Shown one piece after another: positions 54,104 to 64,000 of a stretch of 64,000 nt of DNA. The stretch covers positions 28,558,428 to 28,622,427 of the forward strand of contig NC_051438.1 of NCBI RefSeq assembly GCF_001649575.2, written 5' to 3'. The notes beneath the pieces are model-generated. The model had not been told where the DNA came from and searched no databases. It saw only the letters and a program-made list of their open reading frames with translations. Both the position numbers and the translations under genes were made by a program. The first letter of the stretch is position 1. Each line of letters begins with the position of its first letter. This stretch comes from Kryptolebias marmoratus (Eukaryota > Chordata > Actinopteri > Cyprinodontiformes > Rivulidae).

Positions 54104-57100
54104 AAAGAAATGATTGAAATCGACGTGAATCTCAAGAGCTTAAAGAAGGCAAACAGAGAGTTGTCTGCTGAGAAGTGAGGAACGCAGAGATGATGATTAT
54201 AGTCTCTTTCACAGCTTGATGCATCTCACAAATTACACTCGCTGTGGAATGGCACCTTTTATGATTAGTGGAAACTCCCAGACCAGGAGACGGGAGGTAA
54301 ATTTGCACTCCGTCTTCCCTTCTTTACTCTCACAAATTTCAAATCCAACCCTCCTAATGGAACCTGGAGCAGAAATTGCTCCCTACAGATGGTTTCTGGC
54401 TCAGGGGGGGAAGGAACAAATTGTTTTCATGTGGATCCAAACTCAGTCTTTGAAAAGGTTTTCAAAAATAAAAAAATCAAACTCAACTTTTAAAAGGGGT
54501 TGCAATCTGGAATATTATCTGTTTTTACCCTGCTATGTTTACCCTCTACTTCATTTGCTTTCATCCCAATATTAGGTTTAGACTATATTCATTCCATTGG
54601 TTGCTTTTCTTATATAAAGAAGGGGAAAAAGACTGGAGAACTCGCAGATAAGCAGTTGTCCACAGTTGTCCACAGTTTCATTCAAGTAAACTCCTAATGT
54701 TCTGTGAAGAGACATTTCTGTGTTTCACTGAAGCTCGAAGGGAGAGGCAAACAGGCACAACGGTTTTTATTACCACCTCCTGGCATCAGTGTGGCCCTCT
54801 CCCTTTTCAAGTTGTTTTTCCAACTGCAGCTCACAGATCTGCAAAAATCCACATTTCCAACCAGAACGGAACAAAAATTATAAACTCAGTAACAGATTTA
54901 GTTGTTTAATTATGAAAGCTGGGTGTGATCCTCAGCACCTACTCAAACGCTTACGTTTGAAATCTTTGTTTAAATCTTAGACATCCAAAGTGGAGGGTGA
55001 TATGCATTCCTTCACAGAACTCTACATTTTGAATAAAAAATGCTTTTGCTGGCAAACGGCTAAAAATGATGACCTTTTTCACCAAAAAATAGTCTGCAAA
55101 CACGATAACAGTCTGGCTTGTCCTGCTGAGACTCTATCACAGTTTAATGTCAGACAGCATCAGGAAATCTGTCAGTCACAGGAGTCTGCTGCGATTCTGT
55201 TCATACTCTGATCCAGACTCCAACAAACCAGCTTATTAAATACAACCCTAATTCTGAAAAGGTTTGGACATTGTATAAAATGTAAATAAAAACAGAATGC
55301 AATGATTTGCAAATCTCAGAAAATTCGTATTTTATTCACAATGAAACAGTAAACATATTAAATGGTAAAACAACCAAAAAAAAAATCAGTTTTTGGGAAA
55401 CAATGAGGACATTTTGAATTCTATGACAGCAACACATCTCAAAAAATTGTTCTAGGGACAATAAAAGGCTCTCAAAGTAAGTGGTAGGAATACCAAACAG
55501 CTGGAAGAGCAGTTTGCAACAACCTGGGTTAATTGGCAGCGAGTCAGGAAGAGGACTGCATATAAAAAGAGGATTTCAGGGGTTTACCAGTCTGAAAAAC
55601 TGTCTAAAATAATGGAGTAATTTCAGAAAAATGTTCCTCAACAGAAAATTAGGAAGATTTTGAACATCCCATCATCTGCAGTTCATAAAATCATCAACAG
55701 ATTAGAAGAATCTGTAGAAACCTCTGAGGTCACTGTCTGTAAACACAGCTCACCGTGCTGCTCAAAGCTTTATCAGGCAAAGACGAAGCCAGATGTGAAC
55801 AGATGTGTCTCCTCTGTTCTGAGGTCAGCCTGCCTCTCTGATGGTATGGGGGTGCATTAGTCCAGGTTCCAGGACTGTTGAACTGACAGAATGGGACGAC
55901 CTCAGGTCCAGATGTTTACAGATGCTGCACAGAGGAGAACATCTGTAAAGTGATGTGATGCTGCCATCAAATTCAAATCATTGCATTTTGTTTTTATACA
56001 CATTTTTACTAAACATCCCAACTTTTTTTCAGAGTTATAACTTATCACTGTTGTCTGCAAAACTTCCAGATAAAAATCTGGTCTTATGGCGCTGTCAGGT
56101 AGTCGTGAATCTATTTTATCAATCATGAAGATAAGTTGTAGTGAAATAGCTAAAAAAAGGAAGCAATTAAAGAAGCAGGTAGCTCGAGTTCCCTTTCCTG
56201 TCACAGGGAATCACTGTTAAAGGTTATTATTGCTCCTACAGCAGCAAAGCTAAACAAGCCAAGTGCTGTTTAATCAATATACTGTGCAGAGGTCATGCAG
56301 TGCTGCCTATTATAACATCTTTTTATTATGATAAATAAAGTTCAGTGCTTTTTATTCTCATATAAGAATAACTCCCACTTATGTCACAAAGAGGTCCGAC
56401 TGTCATGGCCGCCACTATCACACCTCATAACTCAAGAGTCATCAGAGTATTTCTGGAGTTGCACTGTAGGCCTGAGGTGGAGCGAGTGGAGAGGAACTGG
56501 AAGAGTTAACCACCTCCTCAGACACACAGCCCCTCAGTCTGGTTAACAAGGGTCTGACAGTCAGGTAGTCAATAATCCAAGCAACTTCAGAGGCCTCCAC
56601 CTCCTGCATAGCTTCGGAGGCTGCACGGTGTTAAAAGCCCTGGAGAAATCAAAAAACATTTTCACAAAGCTGCCTGCATCGTCCGGATGAGAGCGTACTC
56701 CGTTAGGAAGGCAGAAGGTGATGCTGGGGAGGCTCTGTTAGAAGATGAGACTGTAGAGGTGTGACAGGGAAGCTGTAGGATTTGTGTGGCTGGGGGAAGC
56801 AAAGGGGAATGCTAAACATCCTCCAAGCTCGGTTCATTAGATCTGTTGGACATCTTTCTCTTTGAACCCTTTTTTCTGGGAGCATTTCCATCCGGACCAC
56901 ATCATTGTGCTGGAGATAACCCTCATCTCTTTCTTTTCTGACTACTAATGTGGAATAATGAAGTTGCACTGGAAAGCAATATATGTTGTTTATTACCCAT
57001 TTAGCAGGTGATCCAGTTCATTTATTTTGTGTTTCTCAAACAGCAATTAAATCTATCTGTGTTGAAAGAGTAAAGTGTTCCAAAATAATATTTTTGCTTA

Positions 57101-60100
57101 AATTTTAAAATTCATCAATAAAAGAAGCAGCATCATTTTATCATGAAGACCTTTTTTTGCCCTAAGTAACTTTCACTGATTTCTTTCATCTAATCTTTCT
57201 GTTTTCCACCTTAAATAAAGTAAGGTGGAATGATGCTTCGGCTTCAAGTATCTGAGGCTCCTGATTACAGGTGACACAAGGATGGAGGAAGAGATGGACT
57301 GACAGGTTAGGGTCTGCAGCAACGAAGGCTTTGCTCTGGTCTGAAGACGTTTAGCCAGAAAGCAAAGCTCCCGATTTACTGGTGTGTTTGTGTACCAACC
57401 TTCACCTATGGTCATGAGGTATAGATCATCTGCAAAAGAACCAGATGTTGGCTACAAGAGGCTGTATCTGACAGGGATGCCTCCCTGTGGAGGTTTTCTG
57501 GGAGGAAACCCCAGGGCAGACCCACAGCGTGCTGCAGGGACATCCAGCCAGTGAATCCTAGTGGCAGAAGAATCAAACAGCTGGAAACTGTTCTTATTAT
57601 ATTCCAAAACTAAAGGGGAAGACGAGGTTAAAAAGGTACTCACTGCAAATCATGAAATTAAAACATTAAAAAGGTTATTCTGAACTGGATCAAATGATGG
57701 AGTTTGAAAGAGTTTGCTCCAGTAGTTTTACAAAGCACTCAGATAAATGTTACATTTTTAATTCAATCAAGATGAGAAATTTGAGATTTTGTCTCCTTCT
57801 TTATGATGTTTTTGTCCAGTCTTCATGACTCTGCAATGAGAACATTTAAGGTAAATAAAAAGAAAATTTAAATTAAAATTTGGTTAGTTAAACTTGTCCC
57901 TTTTTTACATATTTGTGATAAATGTCTGACTCACAGTTATAGTGAAAATAATCTCACTGAAATTTAACACAAAAGATAAAATATCTCATTTTCAGCTCAA
58001 TCATTTAATGCTTAATGATTTAGCTTTTATTCATCAAAATGCATTAACCACAGCTCTTTTTTAAAATTTTCTGTCAAACACTGCAACATTCCTCAACCCT
58101 TCAATGCAATCGTGTGACTCTGCTTCCGTCACGTTCTAATCTGTTCTCAGAAGCAGAAAATGGCCGCCCCTTCCTGCAGTTATTAGCCAGAGCTGAAGCC
58201 AAGCCCCTAATAATTACCTGGCACATCAAGAAGTGTCCAAACAGAGCAATATTAATTCTGAGCCACGACTGAACTCTGTTAAAGTGGCCTACGGGGAGGC
58301 GGGAGGCACACTGTGGCGCACCGAGCAGATGGCGTGGACTAGGTAGCGGCCATTAACACACACACACACACACACACACACTTTAACATGCATGATGACC
58401 CCTGGAAGCTCCCAACCACAACACTAAACACTTAGCTTCATCCACTGACTACATGAGTGGCTCAACTGGGGACCAGAGTTGATCAGCAGAGGCTTTCAGC
58501 TCATTTCTGTCAAATATTAATAGTCAGATGGGCGGCGCGGGCTGGCTTGGTTCTCTGATGGCGCCTGTGGGACACCATGATGAGACAATCAGGAGGCTTC
58601 AGTTTATTCACCAAGCAGCCAGAAAACGTGTTGTTTTACTTTATTAAAGTGATAATCTCCTGCCTGTGGTAGCTATGGTGATGTGACTCATCTGGTTTTA
58701 TTTAAAAATAAAAAAATCCACTTAAGACAATAAAACGTGTCTTGACTGGAGACGTTATTTCTCCTGCAGAAACATCGACTCCCACAGCATCTTTCACTTC
58801 AGTATCGGTCTACTGGAAAGATCCATTTCAAATAAATAAATAAAAAATGTTCCAAGTAATGTTGTGTACCAACTGCATCCATCCTCAGCTGCTGCACAGC
58901 CCCAAATTACTGCCACATTTTTAAAGATAGTCATTTTTCTTCTGTGATTTGTTGCTTCCAGAATCATCATGTCTCACTTTTCAACTCAATAAAAATATAT
59001 ACTTTTTACAATTAGCAACAAATAAAATGGTATGGATTTCTGATAATACATAAACAATACAGAGTTTATTTTTATCAGTTGAGTGAGAGTAGTATATGTT
59101 TGCAGAGGGTGACCTACAGAATTAGATAACCTGACATTTTTATTTCTAATTTGTCCTCATCGGTGTTTTCTTTAACAGGTATTCAATCTTTGAACCTCTG
59201 AAGTTCAGTTGTGCAAAAGTTTTGAGTTTTCACTTCATTTCTTTACATTTTCTTCCAAAAAGCTGAAGTCTTTGATCAATAGTTGTCCAGACTTTCTAAA
59301 AGTCTTTTAAAATTTTCTTTAAAACAAAAAACTGCTTTTCAGCCAGTATTTAGAGTCCAGTGTTTGTTCATTTACAGAGGAATGGTTCCATTTCTGTTTG
59401 TTTTATTTAAAAGTATAATATTCTAATATACACACTCAGAACTGCCGGGTTATTCTAACATTGCAAACGCTGGATTAGAGCTGACAGGTGCACCTGTTTG
59501 TTAGGCCACACCCCCTGCAGGTGTGTTTATCTGATGAGCCATTGTGTCCTTTGACTAAATGTCTTTATAAAACTTCTGATTCAAAGTAATTAAAATACTA
59601 TTATTTTCACACATGGGACACTTACATTTTTCAAATATGAAACAAACTACTATTTGGTGAATTTTCTTTAAGTTTTATTTTATTTGTAAAATTAATATTT
59701 TCAGTTCCATAAATACTTCCCCCCTCTCTTAATGCTTTGTATTACCAGGGATAAATGCTAAATTGTATTTTTTAAACAAAAATAATACACATTTTTTTTG
59801 TAAAAATAGTTGTATCAAAAAGTTTCTGAACTGGTCTCGTTATGTTAGAACTCATCCTGGTGAGACTCTGACTGCAATAAACTAAAAATGGACGTGACAA
59901 AGTTGTTCCGTCCAACAGATGTGTCTTTTTGTTTCAGTGCAGATTTTTTTATTTACTCCTTTAAATTTGAACAACAAAAAACATTTCAAACATAAAGATT
60001 TTAAGATATAATTTGTTAAAGTTCAGCTCAGATTCCGTCCACCCTGAGGGTTTCTCTTGACGGTAAAACTCCTGTTGTGGGCATAACTTTGACTTTAATT

Positions 60101-63077
60101 GCACCTGCTGCCCAAGGTGTCTTGTTTTTCCTCTTCATTTTCCCTTGAATGTGCCTGAAATCCATTCAGTCTCAGGATAAATATTTCTTGGTATTCCAGC
60201 AGCTGTGCACATTTCCCCTGCTGGGTGGACACCATCTGCACGCCTGCTGTGATTGATTGTGTCTGCTGAAAATTCAGAACAAACTTTACAAAGACGGGTT
60301 TGTCTTTGACAGGACTCTGGTGATACAGGGAAATATAGAAATATAAATAATTAAAATTAATAAAGGAAGGAGGTAAGTCAGGTTATGAATGACTCGTTAG
60401 TTTAATATTATGTGAGTCAATCTGCGTCACACATCCTTCCTTATGTTGGAACTAGTGTTGGTGTAAAAGGCAAACAAAACAGGAAAAGAGTTTCTTTATT
60501 TTATGGTTAACTTGATGTAGATGTGACCTTGTACCCACTAACCTCACTTTCATTTAAGTAAGTACAACAAATGGCTTCTTTTCCTTTGAAAACCCTATTT
60601 CCCATTTTTTTCTTGAATTGAAGCAAAATCCATCCTTTTTAAAATGCCCTGAATTTTATCAGCCATTTTAATTAGAATTTTTTTAAATTATTATTTATCA
60701 AGCAGGTACATTAAATCCTCCAACATGGTATTGTGTTGTGCAAGTCAGTGTTTGATTACAAGTTCAAAAACTGTCACAAATGTAAAACAGAGGTCAGTTT
60801 TCAGTGCAAACAGACTCAACAAAGAACATCAGCGTTTGCAAACCTGCCGTGGTTCGACCAATCAGGCCTACCAACACATTTCTCCACTGTGACGGAGGCA
60901 GAAATGCCTTATATTGTCAACCAAGATGACAAAGTGGCCTAATGTTGGGACAGAAAGTAAAGAAAATGACAGCTATACTCTGCTATTACCTGCACCTTCA
61001 CACTAATCCATTTTTTGAGAAACACACCTTGACGCCACATTATTCACCTGTCAAGAAAGCTGCTCAGACTTTCTGTTCTCCCTGTGCTCGGAGGGGAAAC
61101 TCCTCACAGATCCACAGTGAAAGCCAAACACTACAAACTGAGCTGTCAGTGTTTCTGATGCCGTTTAGCTGATAACCGTGAAGACACTGTCACAGTTTCA
61201 GTGTTCATAACTTCATCCGAAGAAAGAAAAACAGGAGAAATGATTTGCCCCTCTGGTGAAAATCTCATTAAAATGTCCATGAAATAAAAACTGATAGCAG
61301 TAAATAAAAACAGAAAAATGCAAATGAGTCTGAATACCATCTACATGTCAGAGCAACCAATCGTTTTATCTAAAATTATAAATTCTTAAAGCAGCTGTAC
61401 AGATGTGCAGCTTCAGTCCTGCACATTTTACACTTTGCTTTTTAAAATAGTTTGCTTTTCTGTGCTTTAAGGTTTTTAGCCAAATTTGTGCTTCCTGTAG
61501 ACTCTGCTACTGATTCAAAATACATTTTTTAAACAAAGTTGAAAGATTCTAAGGAAATTATTGATGTTACACTGTATTGCTGACTGGTTCTGCAGATTTT
61601 GAAGACCAACAGTTTTACTTTTCGTTGATTCAGTGTCTTTTCTTTTTCCTGAACATTTTTTATGCGCTGTCCTGAAACCAACCCAAAATTCTGGCGTTGC
61701 TCAAAAGCTGACATCTGACCAAGATTTCTTGAACTGATTATTTTAACACGCTAACTTAATAAACCGAACACCAGAGAGACAGAAGTCACAATTTGTTTAG
61801 ATTCTCCATCACTGCCAAACCCTCTAATTTGGCACGATATCAGGTAACCAAAGTCTTCATGTAATAAACAAAACAGATCAAGATTCTGTGCTTGGAGTCA
61901 TGTTGTTCTGTGGTTTGGGATGTTTGCATGCTGAGTCATTAAAGTGAGCAACACAGCAGTTTGTTTTAGTAGCTTATTACAGTAAAACTTTCACTATATT
62001 CATTCCAACTTCATTTAGAAGAAACTTTCATGGAGTTTTTCTTTTAGTCTCACTGAAGGAAATTTAAAAATATCTATAAATGTTGGCGGTTTTCCTTTTC
62101 TATCTTTACCTAGATTTGCTTTCACAGTTTTGCTGATTTATTTATTTTTTGTCAGACAATTTTCTTTTCAATCAAATTATATGGTTAAAAAAAAGGAAAC
62201 CAGCAGCTACTTTTACTCATAGACCTGCACTGAGTCAAAACTAAGAATACGGCTTTGTTGAAAAAAGTTCATGGCTCAAAATATGTCTCATGTTAAAATT
62301 AGTGGTTTTCAAAACCCAGAACATGTATGGTCCCTACACAACAGTGCAGGTAACTGCAAAATCTGCTGCTGACAGGGGGTATAAGTATGGTGGAAGAGGT
62401 GATTACTGAGTGATTGCAGCTGGGTTAATTAGCAGCTGAAGGACGGGGGAGGACTGAGCAGAGGCCGAGGATGACTGAAGGAAACTGATTAGTTAAACTA
62501 AACTAAGTCAACCGAAACATATAGACCTCAGAAGAAGATCTAAACCAAGAAGGAAAACTATGATTAATAAACTCACAACAAAAACACAAAAACCTGGATG
62601 ATGTCGCCTGAAACTGTTAATTTCCAAAAGAATGCACCTTACCCAAACAGCTGCAACAAATCACTGACATCAGGGAGTCACAGTGAAATCAATGCATACA
62701 GAAAACTTATAAAATCAAACGAGCTGAGGATAAAGACAGGATTTTACATGTCAGGATCTTTTCTTGTGTTGAAAAAGAACAGTGATTTATTACGCTGGCT
62801 GATGATGTGTTGAAGACTCACTGCAGTTCATGTTTTCTGTAAAAACACCTACGCTCAAATAGTGTCCCCGCAAATCTATAGCCTCGTTTCAAAACTTTTT
62901 CCTTTTTCACACAAAAGCTCAAAATAAAAGCTTTACTTCAACCAGTTGGAAATTCAATTTTTTTCTGAAATTAAACATTATTTTCTTGCTGACTTAATAA
63001 AGAAATCTGCTCACTTTTTCATTTTTTTACACTCATTTCATCCTATTTAGGTTAACGAGGAGCTCAGAGATCAACAG
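54104..63077 (+). CDS. Unrecognised coiled-coil gene, at least three small exons (partial)
   Basis: Three plus-strand exons with good borders join in phase. 54104-54174 has acceptor TGATTTCTTCAG and donor GAGAA|GTGAGG, encoding KEMIEIDVNLKSLKK then ANRELSAE. 57820-57850 has acceptor TTTTTGTCCAG and donor AAG|GTAAAT; AA+T gives Asn, then LHDSAMRTFK. 63051-63077 has acceptor TCATCCTATTTAG and donor CAG|GTGAGA, encoding VNEELRDQQ. The joined 43-residue product is strongly helical and charged, with heptad-like Leu/Ile spacing, typical of a coiled coil. A possible upstream exon 53914-54006 (EVKLNSLTSNMIKIKSK...) looks coding, but its best donor does not match the phase; a weak donor at 54015 would. 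I do not recognise the protein. The introns contain a mariner-like element and LINE remnants. The gene continues beyond the window and its start was not found. Confidence 0.5.
55241..56039 (+). mobile_element. Degenerate mariner/Tc1-like transposon, copy 2
   Basis: Ends TACAACCCTAATTCTGAAAA and (reverse complement) TATAACTCTGAAAAAAAGTT form an imperfect inverted repeat of about 70 bases with TA at the borders. Interior transposase remnants include QQKIRKILNIPSSAVHKIIN-like helix-turn-helix sequence (near 55640-55700) and YQAKTKPDVNRCVSS. Broken by stops; same family as 16103-17127. Confidence 0.75.
56460..56660 (-). pseudogene. LINE reverse transcriptase fragment
   Basis: On the minus strand, MFFDFSRAFNTVQPPKL matches the reverse transcriptase motif FDFSxAFNT, and after a frame change WIIDYLTVRPLLTRLRGCVS matches the following conserved block of Rex1/L2-like non-LTR elements. 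Frameshifted and stopped; no intact ORF. Confidence 0.6.
57240..57560 (+). repeat. Non-LTR retrotransposon 3' ORF remnant
   Basis: The order CCTATGGTCATGAG ... GCTACAAGAGGCTGTATCTG ... GATGCCTCCCTGTGGAGGTT ... GAAACCCCAGGGCAGACCCA ... CAGGGACATCCAGCCAGTGA matches the well-known tail of a fish LINE ORF, heavily decayed. Confidence 0.5.
58110..58340. promoter_or_regulatory. Candidate conserved non-coding element
   Basis: A higher-complexity, GC-balanced block in AT-rich DNA with homeodomain-type cores (CCTAATAATTACCTGG, AATATTAATTCTG) and no ORF. Conservation is suspected from texture only. It is followed by a (CA)n run at about 58357-58381. Confidence 0.25.
58357..58381. repeat. (CA)n microsatellite
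   Basis: About twelve CA units. From here to 59430, and from 59490 to 62330, no gene or clear repeat was seen. Confidence 0.9.
59430..59480. repeat. MITE terminus, second copy
   Basis: ACACACTCAGAACTGCCGGG followed by GGTTATTCTAACA and GCTGGATTAGAG parallels the inverted right end of the element at 11791-12284. Confidence 0.4.
62330..62600 (+). repeat. Probable dispersed retroelement-like fragment
   Basis: Shares GGTGATTACTGAGTGA with the minus strand at about 36055 and resembles 9373-9410. A moderately GC-rich body is followed by an A-rich tail (CACAACAAAAACACAAAAACC). Family undetermined. Confidence 0.35.
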
Positions 63078-63159
63078 GTGAGAGGAGAGAAACACCTGGA
63101 AAAAAATATGAAGTTAAAAATATATTAAGAGTTTTCTCTTCAAACAACGAAATGAAAAA

Positions 63160-63530
63160 TACAGGGTCGGCCATTTCTATGGATACGCCTTAATAAAATG
63201 GGAATGGTTGGTGATACTAACTTCCTGTTTGTGGCACATTAGTATATGGGAGGGGGAAAACTTTTCAAGATAGGTGGTGACCATGGCGGCCATTTTGAAG
63301 TCGGCCATTTTGGATCCAACTTTTGTGTTTTCAATGGGAAGAGGGTCATGTGACACATCAAACTTATTGGGAGTTTCACAAGAAAAACAACGGTGTGCTT
63401 TGTTTTAACGTAACTTTATTCTTTCATGAGTTATTTACAAGTTTCTCACCACTTATAAAATGTGTTCAAAGTGCTGCCCATTGTGTTGGATTGTCAATGC
63501 AACCCTCTTCAGTTTTTCAACATTTTGTTA
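63160..63530. mobile_element. Truncated Tc1/mariner-like DNA transposon
   Basis: Begins TACAGGGTCGGCCATTTCTA, a familiar fish element terminus with TA at the border, followed by ATGGCGGCCATTTTGAAG repeats and the start of the element body (AGTGCTGCCCATTGTGTTGG). No right end or transposase is present. It lies 83 bases after the last coiled-coil exon. Confidence 0.55.
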
Positions 63531-63719
63531 CAATCTGTATGTTTGAGTCATATAGGTCTTAACATCTACTTATTTAACGTAACTGAGGATATGAAGTGGC
63601 AAATAAAGAAGTACAGGAAACAAAAATTAATAAACCATAAATAAAAACTAAAATATCATGACCCTTTTCTCCTTTTCTGATCAATAGAGAGTAATACAGA
63701 ACTTTCTTTAGATGCTTGT

Positions 63720-64000
63720 GCAGAGCGTCAACAACACCATCCGTTCCCTTTCAGTCGATTCACTCGGTACAACATATGTACTATGGGATATCACGCTCCC
63801 GCGTGTCCTGGCTGAAGACACCTTTAATCACGCCTTTAGGCAAATGACGTGATAACGACAAGTGACAGGCCCCGCCTGCACTATGTAACCGTCCGTCATC
63901 ACAGTCATTCCTCAGTTCTTACGCTCTTCACCTCGCTAAGAACACCTCTCCGAGTCAGGCTAGCTAGCTGCTGCTAGTTAGTTCTGTGTTTCGCAAGGCT
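63720..64000 (+). repeat. Possible LTR/DIRS-type retroelement start, runs off the window
   Basis: Sharp shift to GC-richer sequence with promoter-like features (TATGTACTATGGGATATCACG, GACGTGATAACGACAAG, TCACCTCGCTAAGAAC). The texture resembles the leader of a fish DIRS or LTR element. Only the left part is present and no ORF is visible. Confidence 0.3.

Overview
This window is vertebrate nuclear DNA, almost certainly from a teleost fish. Genes are split by introns with GT..AG borders, microsatellites are abundant, and fish-type DNA transposons (hAT, Tc1/mariner-like, MITEs) and LINE fragments are scattered throughout. There are three assembly gaps (26421-26530, 44844-44920, 51917-52524). Three protein-coding genes are recognised with confidence, and their order matches the conserved vertebrate block PPARGC1B - PDE6A - SLC26A2 (human 5q32).

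Layout. (1) 662-2515 (+): the last four coding exons of ppargc1b (PGC-1beta), followed by a 3'UTR that may run to about 8.6 kb. (2) 8.6-20.9 kb: a convergent intergenic region with MITEs, a 1-kb mariner-like element, an isolated TATA promoter with a mini-ORF, and a few unexplained exon-like segments on the minus strand. (3) 20938-40580 (-): the complete coding region of rod phosphodiesterase subunit pde6a, 23 coding exons that join in phase to 854 codons, with an apparent non-coding first exon and CRX-type sites near 41.0-41.13 kb. (4) 41.1-42.3 kb: a short head-to-head spacer. (5) 43377-48310 (+): the complete coding region of the sulfate transporter slc26a2, four coding exons and 716 codons, behind a promoter candidate packed with TGACG sites, with a 3'UTR to about 50.68 kb. 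(6) 50.7-64 kb: repeat-rich DNA (a complete hAT element with 8-bp target duplication, mariner-like and LINE remnants) that also holds at least three small plus-strand exons which join in phase to encode an unrecognised coiled-coil protein.

The three known genes share synteny rather than a pathway. PGC-1beta is a transcriptional coactivator of mitochondrial genes, PDE6A is the rod cGMP phosphodiesterase catalytic subunit, and SLC26A2 is a sulfate/anion exchanger needed for cartilage proteoglycan sulfation. The most interesting unexplained signals are the coiled-coil gene at 54.1-63.1 kb, a perfect 18-bp stem hairpin at 45990-46035, splice sites embedded in TG/CA or CT microsatellites in all three genes, and a pair of near-identical inverted transposon copies each carrying an E-box/CRE/ETS cluster. 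No prokaryotic operon, CRISPR array, tRNA or rRNA gene was seen.
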